Assembly (NCBI GenBank): GCA_017472735.1
Contig: JAFUOD010000007.1
Coordinates: 62,001 to 126,000, forward strand
Direction: 5' to 3'
Length of the DNA stretch: 64,000 nucleotides
Source of the DNA: Oscillospiraceae bacterium
GTDB lineage: Bacteria; Bacillota; Clostridia; Oscillospirales; Ruminococcaceae
Shown here: positions 62,114 to 64,000 of the stretch, piece by piece
Layout of the letters: each line of letters starts with the position of its first letter
How positions within the stretch are numbered: position 1 is the first letter of the stretch
Program-made: the position numbers and the translations under genes
The notes under the pieces: model-generated
Told to the model about the DNA's origin: nothing
Seen by the model: the letters and a program-made list of their open reading frames with translations, nothing else
Database searches by the model: none

Positions 62114-64000
62114 ATGAATTTAAAACTTTCTGCACCCGAGGGTATAGAGCTTGACAGCCTTGTCTTTTCACTTCCGTTCAATATCAACAGCTCCGATAGG
62201 CGAGTGAACGGTCACTTGTGTGTCTCCCGCGAGGAGATAATGGTATATATCAACGGAGAGCTTAAAGAAGCTTTTGAGTTTAATAAATATGAAGAATACG
62301 CTTGTGAGCAGCTTGTCGGCTGTTCAATGATGGTAGGCAAAATTGATGATAAAGATGTTAAATGCATCTGTGCCTTCACCCAGGATAATTTTGTTGCTTT
62401 TGCCGAGCTTTGCAAGCTTTTAAACCACCATCTTACAACAGGCGAGTTTATTACCGAAAGTGACATTGACGAGCCTAAGTGCCCCAAGTGTCATCTGCCT
62501 CTTGACGGCTATTCGGAATGTCCTTACTGCCAATCGAAGATAAAGGTGTTCTCGAAACTTTTAAAGCGTGTAGCGCCTTATAAAAAGCCATTTGCGGTTG
62601 CAATTCTGTGCACGATCATTGCACAGCTTTTGGGTGTTATTGAGCCATATGTCAACCGTATTTTGGTTGATGATTATGTTATTCCCATGAATACCTCGAA
62701 CTGGACAGGTTTTGGTATTTTATGCGGTGCAATGCTGCTGATCGTCATAATCAACACGATACTTGATTATATCAACATGAAGTGCAGCTTTCGCGTTGCA
62801 CTTAACTTAGGCCAGGACCTTCGTCAGGACGTGTTTAACAAAACGCTTGATCTTTCAATGTCCTCGATCTCTAAGAAAACTGCCGGTGAGCTTATCAACC
62901 GTGTTTCCAACGATGCCAATAAGCTCCAAAGCTTTATCACCGATAACGGTAAAAATGCAATCGTTAGAATAATGTCGCTAATCATCATTGCGATTATTCT
63001 GTTTGTTATGAACTGGAAGCTTGCTTTAATGGCGGTTTTGCCTATTCCTTTGGCTGTATACATTGTTAAGAAGCTTTATAACGTAATCCACATGCATTTC
63101 GGCAGATCGTGGAGATTTAATAACGCACATTCTAAGCTTTTGCACGATACCTTAAACGGCATTCGAGTTGTAAAAACCTGCGGCACTGAAAAGGACGAAA
63201 TTGTTAGATACGAGCAGGCTTCAGGTAAGTGGGCAAGTGCCGCTTCCCGTGCCGAGGTTGTGTGGTCGTTAATTTGGCCGGTAACCAACTTTGTAATGAC
63301 TCTCGGTCATTTCTTTGTACTTTACTTTGGTTCATTAATGATCTTAAACAAGATACCCGGCTTAGGTTCAATGTCTTTAGGTCAGCTCATTCAGTTTACC
63401 TCTTATGTTTCAATGCTTTATAATCCGCTTCGTTGGCTTATGCAGTTGCCGCGAACCTTGGCTGATGTATCTATCAGTGCTTCTAAAGTATTTGAAATTT
63501 TGGAGGAGCAGACCGATGTCAGGGATGACAAGGACTGCGTTGACCTCGACATAAAAGGTGATATTGATTTTAACCACGTTTTCTTTGGCTACAAGGTTTA
63601 TAACCCTGTACTTAAAGATATTACCTGCAAGCTCGAACAAGGCAAAATGTATGGCATTGTCGGTCATTCCGGCGTAGGCAAGTCAACAATGATAAACCTT
63701 ATTTTAAGACTTTACGATGCAACACAGGGCTCGGTTAAAATCGACGGCGTTGATATCAAAAAGATATCTCAACAAAGCTTGCGTTCGCAGGTCGGCGTTG
63801 TTCTGCAGGAGACTTATCTCTTTGAAGGCAGCATATTAGACAATATCTCTTACGCTAAGCCCGATGCTACCTTTGAAGAAATCATTGATGCCGCAAAGGT
63901 TGCTCACGCTCACGAGTTTATTACAAAGTTGCCTGACGGTTACAATACCCGTGTCGGTAACAAGGGTCACACGCTTTCGGGCGGTGAGAGACAGAGAATT
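62114..64000 (+). CDS. ABC exporter half-transporter, subunit 2 (3' end outside window)
   Basis: The frame is open to the right edge (629 codons), so no stop is seen. The first 120 residues are a soluble extension, then a zinc ribbon CPKCHLPLDGYSECPYC at about residues 124-140, six membrane helices (about 150-430), and an ATPase domain with Walker A GHSGVGKST near 518 and the signature LSGGERQRI at the very end. The Walker B glutamate lies outside, so I cannot say whether this site is degenerate, as it often is in heterodimeric exporters. GAAAGGGGTG precedes the ATG at 62114. It shares the extension-plus-ribbon layout with subunit 1, so the two probably arose by duplication. Confidence 0.88.
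   Translation, partial: MNLKLSAPEGIELDSLVFSLPFNINSSDRRVNGHLCVSREEIMVYINGELKEAFEFNKYEEYACEQLVGCSMMVGKIDDKDVKCICAFTQDNFVAFAELCKLLNHHLTTGEFITESDIDEPKCPKCHLPLDGYSECPYCQSKIKVFSKLLKRVAPYKKPFAVAILCTIIAQLLGVIEPYVNRILVDDYVIPMNTSNWTGFGILCGAMLLIVIINTILDYINMKCSFRVALNLGQDLRQDVFNKTLDLSMSSISKKTAGELINRVSNDANKLQSFITDNGKNAIVRIMSLIIIAIILFVMNWKLALMAVLPIPLAVYIVKKLYNVIHMHFGRSWRFNNAHSKLLHDTLNGIRVVKTCGTEKDEIVRYEQASGKWASAASRAEVVWSLIWPVTNFVMTLGHFFVLYFGSLMILNKIPGLGSMSLGQLIQFTSYVSMLYNPLRWLMQLPRTLADVSISASKVFEILEEQTDVRDDKDCVDLDIKGDIDFNHVFFGYKVYNPVLKDITCKLEQGKMYGIVGHSGVGKSTMINLILRLYDATQGSVKIDGVDIKKISQQSLRSQVGVVLQETYLFEGSILDNISYAKPDATFEEIIDAAKVAHAHEFITKLPDGYNTRVGNKGHTLSGGERQRI

Overview
The window is a dense, mostly co-directional bacterial chromosome segment of moderate GC. 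It points to an anaerobic, spore-forming, Gram-positive Clostridia member, probably of the Ruminococcaceae/Oscillospirales type. The signs are a Gram-positive PolC replicase, a fused IspH-ribosomal protein S1, the MEP isoprenoid route (dxr, ispG, ispH and ispE all lie here), YlmC/YmxH and YlzJ family genes, a Rex redox repressor, and plant-polysaccharide functions (a dockerin-bearing leucine-rich-repeat protein and a GH115 alpha-glucuronidase). Promoters are mainly of the sigma-A type with 17-bp spacers, and many intrinsic terminators are visible. I saw no tRNA or rRNA gene, CRISPR array, insertion sequence or prophage.

Layout. 1-2.4 kb: the end of a secreted BspA-like LRR/dockerin protein, and a convergent membrane-anchored glycerophosphodiesterase. 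2.6-9.9 kb: GH115, a C_GCAxxG_C_C protein, an uncharacterised nuclease-like protein, a PlsC-like acyltransferase with a zinc ribbon, a histidine phosphatase and a YitT transporter. 9.9-13.8 kb (minus strand): an aconitase-isocitrate dehydrogenase-rex operon whose promoter overlaps a near-consensus Rex operator. 14.0-21.4 kb: tepA-ylzJ-uppP-ftsK/spoIIIE-ygiQ, then a ComEC-like hydrolase and DUF3006. 21.4-26.8 kb: an RpiR regulator, a HI0933-type flavoprotein, a cmk-plsC fusion and an ispH-S1 fusion. 27-31.8 kb: a class A PBP, an rRNA methyltransferase and (minus strand) mtaB. 31.8-35.3 kb: an HPr-like protein lacking its histidine, a D,D-carboxypeptidase homologue with all three catalytic motifs altered, pgi and a small P-loop protein. 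35.4-39.3 kb: yceD-rpmF, der, plsY (no canonical start codon) and gpsA. 39.3-50 kb: pyrH-frr-uppS-cdsA-dxr-rseP-ispG-polC. 50-54.8 kb: a cysteine-rich conserved protein, ylmC, rpsB-tsf (with a structured leader), a NUDIX hydrolase and rsmA. 54.9-58.8 kb (minus strand): lrp, an aminotransferase, ispE, a radical SAM protein and a small membrane protein. 58.8-64 kb: a two-subunit ABC exporter with a DUF1854 gene between the halves, preceded by a ribosome-mediated attenuator.

The strongest candidate for a little-described regulatory system is 58.86-59.08 kb. A consensus promoter drives a 25-codon leader peptide whose RNA can form either an antiterminator or an intrinsic terminator ahead of the ABC exporter operon. 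The arrangement resembles the BmrB-BmrCD attenuator of Bacillus subtilis in logic, but the leader is different and a DUF1854 partner is present. Other points worth checking are the Rex operator on the TCA-branch operon, the ACG-started plsY, the pseudo-enzyme pair (HPr-like and D,D-carboxypeptidase-like), two gene fusions side by side, and the structured rpsB leader.
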